Positions 29,348-41,130 of a stretch of DNA of 64,000 bases are shown here, piece after piece. The DNA is from Agelaius tricolor. Lineage: Eukaryota; Chordata; Aves; Passeriformes; Icteridae. The stretch spans positions 4,602,001-4,666,000 of the forward strand of contig JALJCS010000034.1 of the NCBI GenBank assembly GCA_023055355.1, read 5' to 3'. The notes below the pieces were generated by a model, which was not told the origin of the DNA, made no database searches, and worked only from the letters and a program-made list of their open reading frames with translations. Within the stretch, counting starts at the first letter, position 1, and the number at the start of each line of letters is the position of its first letter. The position numbers and the translations under genes were made by a program.

Positions 29348-30254
29348 CTTTTTTAGGGATAAACAACCTGATTTTACCTTACCTGGGACTGTCTGTGGGG
29401 GGTAGTAGGCCTGGCACAGCTTGCTGAAGAATGTGGTGTGACCTGCTGCAGTGGTGTTGTTCTGGAGACATCTGGTTTTGGAGCTTTAAAAAGAACAGGG
29501 CGGGACACACAAATATTTCTTTGTCAAATCTGAACCAGATGGGAGGTAAAATATGTAGCAGAGTTCTCATAAAATTCATCTGAAATTAAATGGTGTAGGA
29601 AACCAGACAAGGCACTTATTAGAAATGGCCCTTTTTTACAGGCTGACTTTGCACAGTAGGAATTTGCAAATGCACTGGAGATGCTAACGATTTGTGGCCT
29701 CTGGAGATCCATTTCCTGTACTATTACTGACTGTGCTGAAGTTTTCAAGGAAACACCTGTTTATATTGTCTCCCCATTCCCTCTGTTGGCTGAATTAGTT
29801 TTCTTTGCCTTGGCAGTGAGGAACACTCTGCCATACAGCTTTGTGAGAGTTTAAATCCTTGATAGGATGCTGTGGGCTTTGTGCAGAATGTGCTACATTC
29901 CATATCTCCTGGGTAGGCAGCCTCTCCTGATCCCACCAGGGTATGTCCAGAAGTCCAGAGAATCTGAAACTGTTAAGCTGTGGGAGTAATTTTATGTATA
30001 ATTCTGATCAGAAATGTAGATGTGAAATAACATTAGGTAAATAACTTAATGCTTCTGATCTTCAAAGCACCCTGCCAAGTATTCATTAACCCATTATTTA
30101 GATTTGACTACAACTTGTGGTTGTTTTGCTCCCAGCCTTCTGCAGAGATCACTAAACAATCCCTTCTCAGCAGCAGGGGCATTTGAACGAATAGATTTTG
30201 TAATTAAATGAGTGTAGAGGCAGACAAAGAAAGCTAAGAAATTTTCTTGTTTGG

Positions 30255-30285
30255 GCAAAGGAGTTATTCATGATAACTCCTTTGC
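30255..30285. repeat. Inverted repeat, 13-bp arms, 5-nt loop
   Basis: GCAAAGGAGTTAT at 30255-30267 and ATAACTCCTTTGC at 30273-30285 are exact reverse complements separated by TCATG. The transcribed RNA would form a stable short hairpin. It is too short for a typical pre-microRNA. Confidence 0.9.
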
Positions 30286-32006
30286 ATCAGGTAGTGGGTT
30301 CTGTCACTGCACAAGCCATTATGCAAACACTGTGGCTGCACTCAGTTATGGCACAGTGTTTTATTTATGACACATTCCCAAGCCATAATTCATTCCATAA
30401 TTGTAATACATTTAACGTGCTACCTATGCAACTGTCTCGTGTAGCAGTGTTGTTATACAAAATCTATTTGTGTGTGTTTATTAGTTAGAGCTAAAAATAC
30501 TTTGAAGTCAGCAAAAATTATAGTAATTGCCATTGTTCATTGTCAAAATGTTTTGTTTGGGAAAGATTATTTCTTATCCAGCCTGCTTAGAAGTTCCATA
30601 TGGTTTATTGATGTGAACAAAGCTCCTGGATTTTTTCATTGTCTGCCCACACCCTCCCTGGTTTGCTTGTAGTGGACGCACTAATACATATTGATCAAGG
30701 AATTAAGAATGTGGGCAACTGGATACATACCAGTTTTAAGGACAGTGTATGAAAATATAGTCCTGTAGCCCTGAAGAAAAATTGTTCAATATAAGGAGCA
30801 ACTGCTTGAGGTAAAAATCTGATTATCCTTGATGCAAGAAGAGAGAGTGATTCTGAATGGTCTTGAGTTTCCAGTGTGGTAGTGAAGATGTAAAGATACT
30901 TTGAGCTGTGTTCACTTCTGCATTTTGTTCTGTTACTCTGAGCTTCTAATGCTCGTGGAGGATTTTTCCATCTCTTGCTGATTTATGTTGAGATGTTAGA
31001 GTAAGTTTAGAGAGAACTGAAAATGAAAAATTAGTGGCTCAGTGGCCTGACTGTAGAGAAAAAGGGAGGCATTCACCATGACTGTTTCTAAAGAAAAAGT
31101 TATAAACCTGCAGCAGAAAAGATGGTAGAAAGTTAGAGGTTTAAGGTTTGAAGAGGAGAAATGATAGAGAAAGAAAAAACTTCTTCAGTCGTACACCAGG
31201 AGATGTGAACCATGAGATGCATGGTGATGAGCCTTTTCCTCTGCTTTGTGGTTCTAATTAGCAGCTGCTTGCACAAGCAGGTGATGACTTTTTCTTTTCT
31301 TTCCCCATACTTTTGAAAGATGCTGTTATGACTTTTTCTAGGACAGATTGCACTGAAGCAGGACTGGTCCAGATACACAGAGTTTGCCTTGAAGTAATCC
31401 CGTGCCTGCACAAAACTTGGGACACTTTACAAATTATACAGCTGCTGAGAGTTATGGGTATTTGTTACCCTCAGTATCCTGACCATGTAAAACCTAATTT
31501 TTCTGGCCATTAGGGGTTGCCAAGAGGGAAATGGCTTGGTAATTAGACTTGAAAGTGATGAATGAACTTGGGTCTGTGTAAATGCAGTGCAGACAGTCTG
31601 TTTGCTGAACTTCAGAAATCTCCGTGCTTTGGAAATGGGACATTGTTTATATAAGTAGGATTTTTAGGATTTTTCAGCAAGAGACATCCTTTTCTTGTTT
31701 TTCAGAAGCAAAGCATTTCCCCTTTAACTGCAAGTCTCTACAATGTAGGATGGGAAATGCTGCAGACTGCTGTGAAAGGCACTGATAAATGCTATTTTCC
31801 AAGGGGAAGGAAAAAAAAGGCAGACAAGGGACAAAATCAGTACTTTGCATTTGATGTGTGGAGGCCAAAAGTTGGTAGATGAATATTGCTAACCTTTTTA
31901 GAGGATAGAAGTGACAAAGTGAAGGGACTTTGGTACCAATCCCCTGAAACCACAGTATGATGATGCTTTTTTTGGGAAAATATGTTATCCTGTATGGTGA
32001 GGGAAG

Positions 32007-32020
32007 GATAGATAGATAGA
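32007..32020. repeat. GATA microsatellite (3.5 units)
   Basis: GATAGATAGATAGA is a short perfect run within the intron. Confidence 0.75.
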
Positions 32021-32774
32021 TTCCTAAGCCACAATTTAAAATAGTCAGAACCACTGAAAGACACACTGTTTTCACTTCAGGTATTAAAATCTTTGCAGTC
32101 TCAAGTTCTGAGGCTCTTGGGCTTTTAGAAGAACCTGTGAGGAACAGCAGCTTCTCTTCTGTAATGTACCACCTCTGCCTTTAAACAGGGATAGTGATAA
32201 ATCTTCTCTTTTTAAACCAAGATATCTTTCTGGGATATTTTAGCTCATATTTATTTATCCTCTGCCCTTGAACTTGTCATTGTATTTTAGTGCCTGTGCA
32301 GATTCCCTGATGCAATGGGCAGGGTATGTCACTGAAGGAGCTCAGTGTGTTGCATCCAGTAATGAAACCACAGGCTGAATTCTGTGGGGATGCAGCAAAA
32401 GGGAGAAGTTTTTGGCAGAAATCCACCTTGTACAGGCTAAATAGCAGTACTGAAGCTGGAGGAAGTATTGTCCTCCTGATATTTCTCATGCAAAGCCAGA
32501 AGAACATGAGCAAAGCATACCTGGAAGATACGGAGTTTGCCCCCGCCATGGTTGTTATGAGGGACCCAGTTCTTGTTCAGCTCAGACAAAGAACTTTGTG
32601 TTTCTGGCCTCTGTTGGCACTGGTGTCCCAGAACTGGGGGACATCAGCTGATTCCCTGCAACATCTGAGCCATGTTTGCACATGATGGAGAATTGAAGCA
32701 TTCAAAATTTTCGTGACTGCTGTATGAATTCTTTAAAGTTTTGCAATTTGGTCTCCAAACAAATATTGTCTGGG

Positions 32775-32808
32775 GAAAAAAGCTGCATGCCTAGTGCCAG
32801 CTTTTTTC
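32775..32808. repeat. Inverted repeat, 11-bp arms, 12-nt loop
   Basis: GAAAAAAGCTG at 32775-32785 pairs exactly with CAGCTTTTTTC at 32798-32808. The arms are partly homopolymer, so chance is more likely than for the other inverted repeats in this gene. Confidence 0.8.
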
Positions 32809-34815
32809 TTTAGGCCTAGCAAGCACTAGTGAAAGAAGAAAGTTTCGAAACAATTTTATTTTACAGTAAAGCTTGTAATTGGTTTTGGAAGAGCAGTTCT
32901 AACAAATTACTCATAGCTCATGTGTGCATACAGCAAATGTCTGCAGTCCCTTTAATTTTAAAGTAATCTTGTTAGTGCTTTTGGCTATCAAGAATCGTTT
33001 ATCATAATGTGATTTTGAATCTGTGTTTCTTCCTTTTTGTTTACAGACCCCAATAATTTGTAACTTCCCAACCTACGTTATAACTTGGGTATTTGAAGTC
33101 AATAGAGACTTTCATTAACATCAGTGAAAGCAGGACTGGATCCATATCCCCTTTTCTTGAAGTCATCATTTTAATGATAGGCAGGAGGAACATAATTGTA
33201 ACTAAAATTTATGAACAGTGAACCTATTATACATAAATATTGTTGTAATGAAATTAAATCCAGTCTAGTTAGTTACTTCTAGGTCTCAAATACTTACAGC
33301 CTAAACTGTGCTTGCTTGCCTGGCAGACGTGATTGATTACAGATTTAAACTTGATTAACTTCCAGGAATGCACAGAGGGGAAATGCTGAGAAAAACAGAA
33401 TGAAAGGAAGTGGGAAATATACTGTGCATCAGGTGTGTGCTTGGTTTGGGGTTGTTTTTTTATTTTGTTTCATTGCTTTTTTTTTAAGGCAACATCAATG
33501 TTAGCAGAATAGGAGAACTCATGATGTTAGCATCCTTCCTGTCAGGCAGGCAGTGCCTGGGCAAGCTGCAGGTGTGGTCTAATGCCAGTCTTCCATGGAT
33601 GTGCATCTGGAATTACCTCCAAGCAGATGGAAATGGTGATGGATCACCACCTAGGCACTCAGGCATTTGGAGATGTGCTTGGGGAAAGCCCTCTGGAAGA
33701 AAGCCTGTTGATTCCAGACCTGTCTCAAGCTGGCTGCTTTCCTCCTTTTCTCTCTTTTTGCTGTGTTTCATTTTTCTGGGCCTACTTCATTAACTTTTGG
33801 AAGCTGCAATAATGAGACTTTTAGGTGAGTGGAAGAGGCTGCTTACACAACCGTGAAGGACAATTAGGCTGTGTCTGCAGCTGCCTGCAGGCCATTTGTT
33901 TCATAGTCACCTGCTGACAGCTGAGCACTGTTTCCTGTTTTCACAAAGCTCATCATCTTTTTAGGAAAGCTTACTTGCAAGCTGGAGACCACTCAAGGAG
34001 TACTTGGAATTCTTTTTTTTTTCTGTGCTCTTCTAATGCCTTGCAAACCAAATTACATGAACTGCATTTAATTGGTGAATCGACAGTTGGCAAAACATCA
34101 TTTTGGTACGGAGGTGACAATGAAGAGAAATATTCTACCCAGACTGAATTTCCCAGACTTTGCTTAGGTTTCTTCTGGGTATTTTTCTTCTGTGGTACTT
34201 GAATTTTGTGCTTGAGAAGACAGGGAAGATAGGAAACAATATGGTGGGTAGTAGTTGATACAGTTGGTGCGTACAGGATCCAACAGCATCTAATTGTAAG
34301 GTGCTGATGGAGGGAAGGGTTTAGGATCATCTTCTTGCAGGGTTTTCCTGATCTCCTGATCACACAGGGAGGAAAGTTCCCTCCCATAGGGAATTTTTCT
34401 TGTCTGAGGACTGAAGGGGCTTGTGTACTCATGTGTTTTGGGGTTTGTTGTTTTTTTTTCCAATGAATACTGAAGCCTTAAGTGACAATATTTAAGATTT
34501 CCATGCTGCATATTCTTCTTAGGCTTTTTAACAACATCCAAGCCTGTAGTATCTGTAGTGGTCTTAATAATGATTCTTGAAGTTGTACCATTCACAAAAA
34601 TAAGTTTGGCCCAGTGTTTTAATATTGAACAAGCCTGCTTTTCCTGACTGGCATGCCAGTGTCCATTCTGCTGGACAAAATGCCCCAATGATGGAATTTT
34701 TGCACAAAATCTAATATCAGGGACCATCCTGCAGTTATTGTCTTTCTGGTAATGCTATTGGAGTAGAGAATTTTTTTATTTTTCAAGTGCTGAGGAAAAC
34801 CTTAACCTGCCAGAG

Positions 34816-35270
34816 GCGTGTTTCAGCCAGGTTGGTGAGGGAGAACGGTAGAAGCGTGTGACAGTTAATTAGGATGGCGGCAGCCGGATGGAAAAGCCGG
34901 GCTTGGCAGGTGCTCCTTGCTGACAGGTTCCCCCTGAGCAGCCCCCACACAAATGTCAGACTCAATAAAAATCCTTCGGGCTGTGCGAGTGGGAGTCTTC
35001 TGGCAGGGTGCTTCTGTATTTCAGGAACCTTTTCCGTATTTCAGGAACCTTTTACCTCTGTAGTTCACAGAGAGGTGGAGAGTCCTGCCAGCAGGGTCTA
35101 TTTCAACCTGTTCACATTTTTTTGATCCCGAGCGTTTTGTCATGTCAATGAGTTTTACATTTGTTTTGATAGGAAATTATTTCCAGAGGTTTCAGTGAAA
35201 GGGTTATTTGAGATGATACCGCGTCCACAAGTATTTTTAAAACCTATAAATTTTGATTGTGATTGCGATT
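34816..35270 (+). promoter_or_regulatory. CpG-enriched spot with YY1-like motif; possible cryptic promoter
   Basis: About a dozen CpGs fall in this stretch of an otherwise CpG-poor intron, densest at 34816-34990. GGATGGCGGC at 34872-34881 resembles the YY1 element that often sits at the start of TATA-less promoters. The same ATG at 34874 has A at -3 and G at +4 and opens an 83-codon frame starting MAAAGWKSRAWQ, with a possible donor CAG/GTGCTC soon after. The opening looks like a real housekeeping protein start, but the rest of the frame is not recognisable. It could be an alternative first exon, a non-coding RNA start or a chance GC-rich spot. Confidence 0.25.
35016..35053. repeat. 20-bp tandem duplication
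   Basis: GTATTTCAGGAACCTTTTCC at 35016-35035 is followed directly by a second copy of at least 18 bases at 35036-35053. The near identity of the copies suggests a recent slippage event. Confidence 0.85.
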
Positions 35271-38200
35271 CTTTTGTTTGAGGGGGAAAAATAATAAAGC
35301 CAGGTTTTATCCATGTGTAAATCTTGCCTGATGGGATGCTTTGGAGGGGAAGGTGGGCTGGACTCCCTTGTCACAAAACCTGCATTGTAGATTTCAGCTT
35401 TGTGGGGATTAATCCATCTGCAGTAATTTATCCTGGATACTTCTCCTGAGGTCAGTCTCTGACCTCACAGCTCTGCCTGAGGTAGGGTCAGCTGTGCAGG
35501 AGAGGGGTCCTCCCAGACTTCCTCCTGCTTTTGCACCTTCACAGTTGCTGTGATATTAACAGCTCTCAAAATGTTACTGTGTCAAGATTTCCTGCATTTC
35601 CACACCTACAGTTTAGCAGAGTAATTAAATTAAGGTCCTGATTCTAAAGCCAAGGTGTTTTGACAGGCTTCAGTGCCGTTGAAGTCAATGGTGGGATGGA
35701 GAGTCACTTGTTCTCCTTTATGAGATTTAAGTGGTGGTGGAGACTTAAATACATTTTTCAGTGAAAATGACATCTGGTGTTGGGAAGGCAGTGAAATGAG
35801 TATTTTTTCAGAAGTGCTCTAGATGGTCAGATGATGCAAATGTATGTTTGCTTTAGTTCACAGTGGTGATGCTTACCAAATTTCATCTTGGGGTGAAACC
35901 GCAGTGACTGCATTCTCAGACTGCTTTTAGTTTTCAAATATTAAAAAATCTGTTAGAAAAAGGGTGGGGAGGGGGAAAGGAAATTAAATAAGTAAAATGT
36001 ACAAAACAAGAAGTTGCTGTCAAAAAAATGCCTAGAGCAGGAAGGGTAACATTTAAATGTGATTTCATACATCTGGTTATGTCTGGAAACAAAATCTTCT
36101 TGGCTTGAAGATCTGTATAAGCTAGTGAACTGTATGTACTCCTTGGTGCAGTGATAGGATCGGGCTGTGGTTGCTTTTATATCCCCTGGAAGAAGTATGA
36201 AAGTAGTTTAAGGTGTCCAGGGGGAAATTTCAGTGCCCACTGATACATGAATCCAGCTGGCTTGAATGGTCATTGGATATAGCCAGAGGAGATAGAAATA
36301 AAAGCCGTGGAGGGCCCTCTCCTGCTATATTGATTTTGGAGCTGGTGCTCCTGATCCATCAGGACAAAGGCAGAATTAATTCAGATTAATTGTGAGTCTT
36401 TGGTAAACTGTAGAATACATGGTTTATTCTGCCAAAATATGTATTTGGAATGCCTTTAGCCAAAGTAAAATACCAAGAACAGGTTTGTCTTTCATATTCA
36501 GTGTGGATAGTCTTACCTGACAGACTTAGGAATCTTCTCTGGTGGTCAAGCTGAGTGCCTGTGCAGGAGTGCACACGTTCTGTGTCTGAGACTGGTGGGA
36601 CACTTGCAGGATTAGCTGGAAGACCACATAGAGGAGGATTTCTGTCTCTAACTGCTGTAATGACCTTCTCTACCTTTAAAAACTTCATCGAGGACTGGAA
36701 ATAAAGTGTGGTTGGCAAAAAATTAAAACAACACACAGCCTAATGTATTTCATTACAGCAGCACCAACAACTCTCAGGCAGGCTCCTCTTTGCTCACACA
36801 TTTTTTATTTCAGAGGTATTTCTGGTTGGGGCACAGCTCCTGGTGCACACAGCCGTGCACACACATGGCCCTGCATGGATTATGTGAGGGGCTTAGCTCT
36901 GGCTGCCTGGATTTGCAGGCAGCGTGTTGACAGGAAATGAGTTTGTACCAGGACGTGCCTTTGGAGGACCATTTCCAGGCAGTTGTGAGGATGACATCAA
37001 CATGTGGAGGTCAGCTGGAGGCAGGGGAGGGGGGCCATGGCAGCCCCTTGGCTGCAGGTTGGTTTTGGCAGTGCCTCCGTGGGACTGGAGGGTTAATCAT
37101 GGTTTGTTGGCAGCCTTAATGAATGTTGCCCGTGTTCATTTGGAAGCCTGCTGGGAAAGCATGGCAGAATGGAAAATCGCATCCTTGCCTGTCACCCCTG
37201 GACAGCCCCGGAGCTCTCGGAGCTCACCGTGGCTCTGAGGCAGCTGCCAGCAGCTGGGGAAGAGATCTCTCCCTGTGCCTGCCTGGGATTTTTATAGGGT
37301 GTCCTGTTCAGCCAAATGCTAATTTATGGTAGGCCGTGCTGAAATGGTGGGATAGCTTAATCAACTATGTAAATAAAAGGACTGACATCAGAAATCCGTG
37401 GTGTCATAGGAACCGGGCACTTCTTCACTTCATTATTGGTATTTTTCGCATGCATGGACTTTAAAATTGTTTAATTCACTTTTAAGTGGTAATAATAAAC
37501 CCCTAATAATGTCCTAGAAGCCCTGCTATTGTTTGAGCTGTGTTATACCATGAGTGATTGCCTAACTGCAGTTTTTCTGATGATGCCCTAATTGCATGGA
37601 AGTCTTTGCGAAGTGCATTTCCCTGTGGGGATTTTCCTTAGAATAAACACTTCTTTAATGTGTTGTGGGTTTTATTATTTTTTTTTTTAAGTCAGAAGCT
37701 TGTAAGGGAAATGTTTATATTGGGGGAAGATGTAATATCCGTTCTAGCCACCTCTCTCTAAAACTAAATTTTTTTTTCTTTTTTTTTTTTTAAGGAAACA
37801 AAGTTTAGCATCTCCTCCAAAGTCTTCTAGCTTCAGATCATCTCAAATAACATTAACATTTTTGTCCCAGTTTTACAATTATTTTTACTTTTGCTCAGCA
37901 TTTTCTTTTGCTCAGTCTGTTGGGTATAAAGTGGAGTAAAATTGAAACTCATGCAAGATGGGAGGCCTGGATCCCTACTGAGACTAGCTAATGTTACAAA
38001 GTTGATTTTAATTTCCTTTAAGCTGTGTGTCTTTCCAAAAGCATTTGCTATCCATGTCCAACACCTGAAGTGTTTTATCACACTCAGCCCCTCTATAAGT
38101 CAGTGGGACTCTGACCCATGGGTACATTAGAAATACTCAAATATGGCTGGGGAATTTCCAGTGTGGCTGCAGAAACTCCAGAATCTGACAACCAGGTAAC

Positions 38201-39650
38201 CCAAGTCCCTTCTCTAATATCTCTTAGCAACCTAAATATTTTACTCTCTTAGCCAACATTTATTATAGCTCCTTTAAGATGTTTTCCAGACTGGGTGTGA
38301 TAAGTTCACTGTTGTGCTCTGGAAAATTGCAGAACTGGTTGTAGGATAGGAAAGTTAGGGGATTTATTTGGAGCTGTACAACAGTGATGGAGCCATTACT
38401 GTTGCTTTGGCTCTGGGACGTCACTGTGGTGGCAGTGCTGCAGCAATATATGTGTAAAATAACTGTAAAACTGTATTTGTGCACTCTCTGTCTGGAAATA
38501 ATTGGAGCACTTATATTTTAGTATATTTAATATTTTTATTTTTTGGAAAATTAAAACAGGATGATCATATGGCACTCCTGTGTGTGTAGGTGCCTGTTTA
38601 TCTGTATAAGCCTTAAATAGAACTTTTGGAAAAGGACTTTCAAAAATTTGAGATGAAAAAATTATCTTGATCCTGGTCTTGTTTTAAGTATCAGACTTCT
38701 TTTTGCTTCTTAGTTTATAGGGATCCAGAAGAACTGGAGAGATTAATTTTTTTAAAATTGTATTGAAAAGAGCCTATTTAAAGGTAGAGAAGTAAAACCT
38801 TCACCTGTGCAGCAGAAGAGGGAATAGCCCTGGAAGAGCAGTCCCATTGGTGAAGGATGATGGAGGTGTGTGCCTGCCGTCCACAGGGGAAGGCTGTGTG
38901 GAAAACAGTGAGGTTTTGGTGTGTGCCAAGAGAAGGATTCCCAGTTTCTGGCAAAGGAGGATAAAACTCACATTTTTGGTACAATCTCCTGCTGCTGTCC
39001 CTAGCCTGCTTCAGTTTCCCTGCCCCTTCTCAGCAGAGGGAATACTTTATGCTTGTCTGCTTAGGTTTTTCATATATTGGTGATTTTATAATTGGAGTTT
39101 TCAGTTTTTTTAGTGTTGGGTTTTTTCCCTGGTATCTGGAAAACAAACTGAGTTAAAGGACTGACAATGCAATTATGAGGCAGTTGGTCAACACTCAATT
39201 TATTCTCACATGATGGAGAGAATAGAAAAATGTAGAGCAACTCTGCAAAACACATAACTGCCTCATTTTTTGTGCTGCATAGGGTGGTGTAAGCTCTCAC
39301 TTGGATGGTGCTAAAAAAATGGGTTTGTCTGACTAGTAAAGAAGCGGCTTGAATTCAATTTTCTTAAAAATGTTTATTCCAGATACCCACATTGTGCTAA
39401 GTTCTTTACAACCTCCATAGCAGGGCAATAAGTAAAAAAAAACCACCCCAAATCTCACCCCAATTCAGCAAATTGCTTTGCTGAATACCAAGATAACCTA
39501 TGGAACTCAAATTCTCTGATTTGGTTTTACTCACTTCTTATCACTGTTTCCATTTCAGAGGGTGAAGGCGAAAATAAATACTCTATCTTTTCCTTTCTCC
39601 TATTTCTAGGAAGGCAAGGATAATGCTTTGACATTTTATTTTTTCTGTAA

Positions 39651-39818
<168 letters not shown>

Positions 39819-40919
39819 TGAAAATACCAGGTTTTGGTATAGTTCCATCCTCTTCCTCTCCAAACTGCTGTCTGATCTACTTAATGATGAAGGGTAGAAG
39901 TTTGGAAATGAAGACAAGGCAGAGCAATGGTTCATGTTTCTCACTTTTTTTCCCCTCTCTACAGAATTTTTAACAGAAAAAAAGTTTTATGGTAGCCTTA
40001 AATATCTATTTCCTAGAAGAAGCTTTCCTTAAGCCAAGCTCATTGAACTAGTGCAGCAACATTTCTGTCAAACTGCTGCTGTGGTTTTTGCTTCTGTTGT
40101 GTTTGTTTATGCAGGAGTTTGCTGGAGTTTGTTGGTTTCATTAGTTACTTCCTTTCAAGGATTAAGTGTCTCAGCAATTCAGTTACCAACTGTAAACAGG
40201 GAAATTTCTCCTCAAATCCCACGGCAGCTCTGCTGGTGTGACAAGAACATTTCAAGTTTGTAAAATCTGGAGGGTTGTAACACTTACTGCAGAAAGCATC
40301 CAAGCACAAACCCAACCCAGCAGCCCTCTAGAAAATTCACTTTAAAACAGTTTACCACTGTGGTGTCTTCTCACAGCTAAGTGCAGTAGATGGATCAGTC
40401 TGAAGTGATTTCCTTTAAGATATGATTTGTAGTATTGGTAAGATTCTTTATTCCACAGCTTTTTGCCTTCACAACATTATTGAATTTGATGACACATTAA
40501 TGAATTAAGTTTATCTTTTTTAGAGTTTCTTATAAGATTCTTCAATCTCACATTCTAAGCTGTTTTTGGAATAGTCTTTTCTGTTTTCCTTGGAGCATTC
40601 AGACATAAAATACATGTGAAATGTATGTGTTTAAGATATGGTTTGTATGCACCTGAAGTCTTGAGAAACAACTTGCATTTTGGCTGCAGAACACAGCCTC
40701 TTCCCTTCTGAACTGAAGGAAGCAACACAGCTGATGAAGACCTGACAAATGCTTCCTCAGAGCTTACTTGTACATTTAGCTGTGAACCTGCCATGGCAAA
40801 GCAGAGCTAGCAAAGAGTTTTCAGTAAATGATAATAAAACTCATCAGTGAAAAGTGTGCTTGTGCAAGATTGAAACTTTCAAGATTTCACTTTTGTCAAA
40901 TTGATTTGTGCAGGCACAG

Positions 40920-41130
40920 AGTTTATGGTAATTGGGGGTGGGGCTGCAGCTGAGCTTCATCCCTAATTGGCTACAGGTGTGAGCAGCAGGTGAGCAGCAT
41001 TGAAGGTAAGGAGTGCCCAGGGGCACTGACCAAGCACCAAAGGGAGCAGAGGGCACACAGGTGCAGGGCATCAACAGGAGGGGATAAAAGGCTGGGCTGA
41101 AGAACGAGATGAGCAGATACTTGCAGCCTT
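40920..41130 (+). promoter_or_regulatory. TATA/CCAAT-bearing promoter- or solo-LTR-like segment
   Basis: A GGGGGTGGGGC box near 40935-40945, an inverted CCAAT box (AATTGG near 40965) and GATAAAAG at 41083-41090 are lined up in the order expected for a polymerase II promoter reading rightward. The segment is more GC-rich than its surroundings and is followed by imperfect short repeats around GCCTTCTG (41126-41175). This arrangement is common in avian retroviral LTRs, but I could not place TG...CA ends or a target-site duplication. A chance array of common motifs is possible. Confidence 0.25.

Noticed and set aside
30160..30185. CTCF-like core (AGCAGGGGCA)
   Set aside because: One base short of the consensus spacing and lacking the flanking bases, so not reported as a site.
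32326..32685. 119-codon + strand frame
   Set aside because: There is no recognisable motif, and it lies in ordinary intron sequence.
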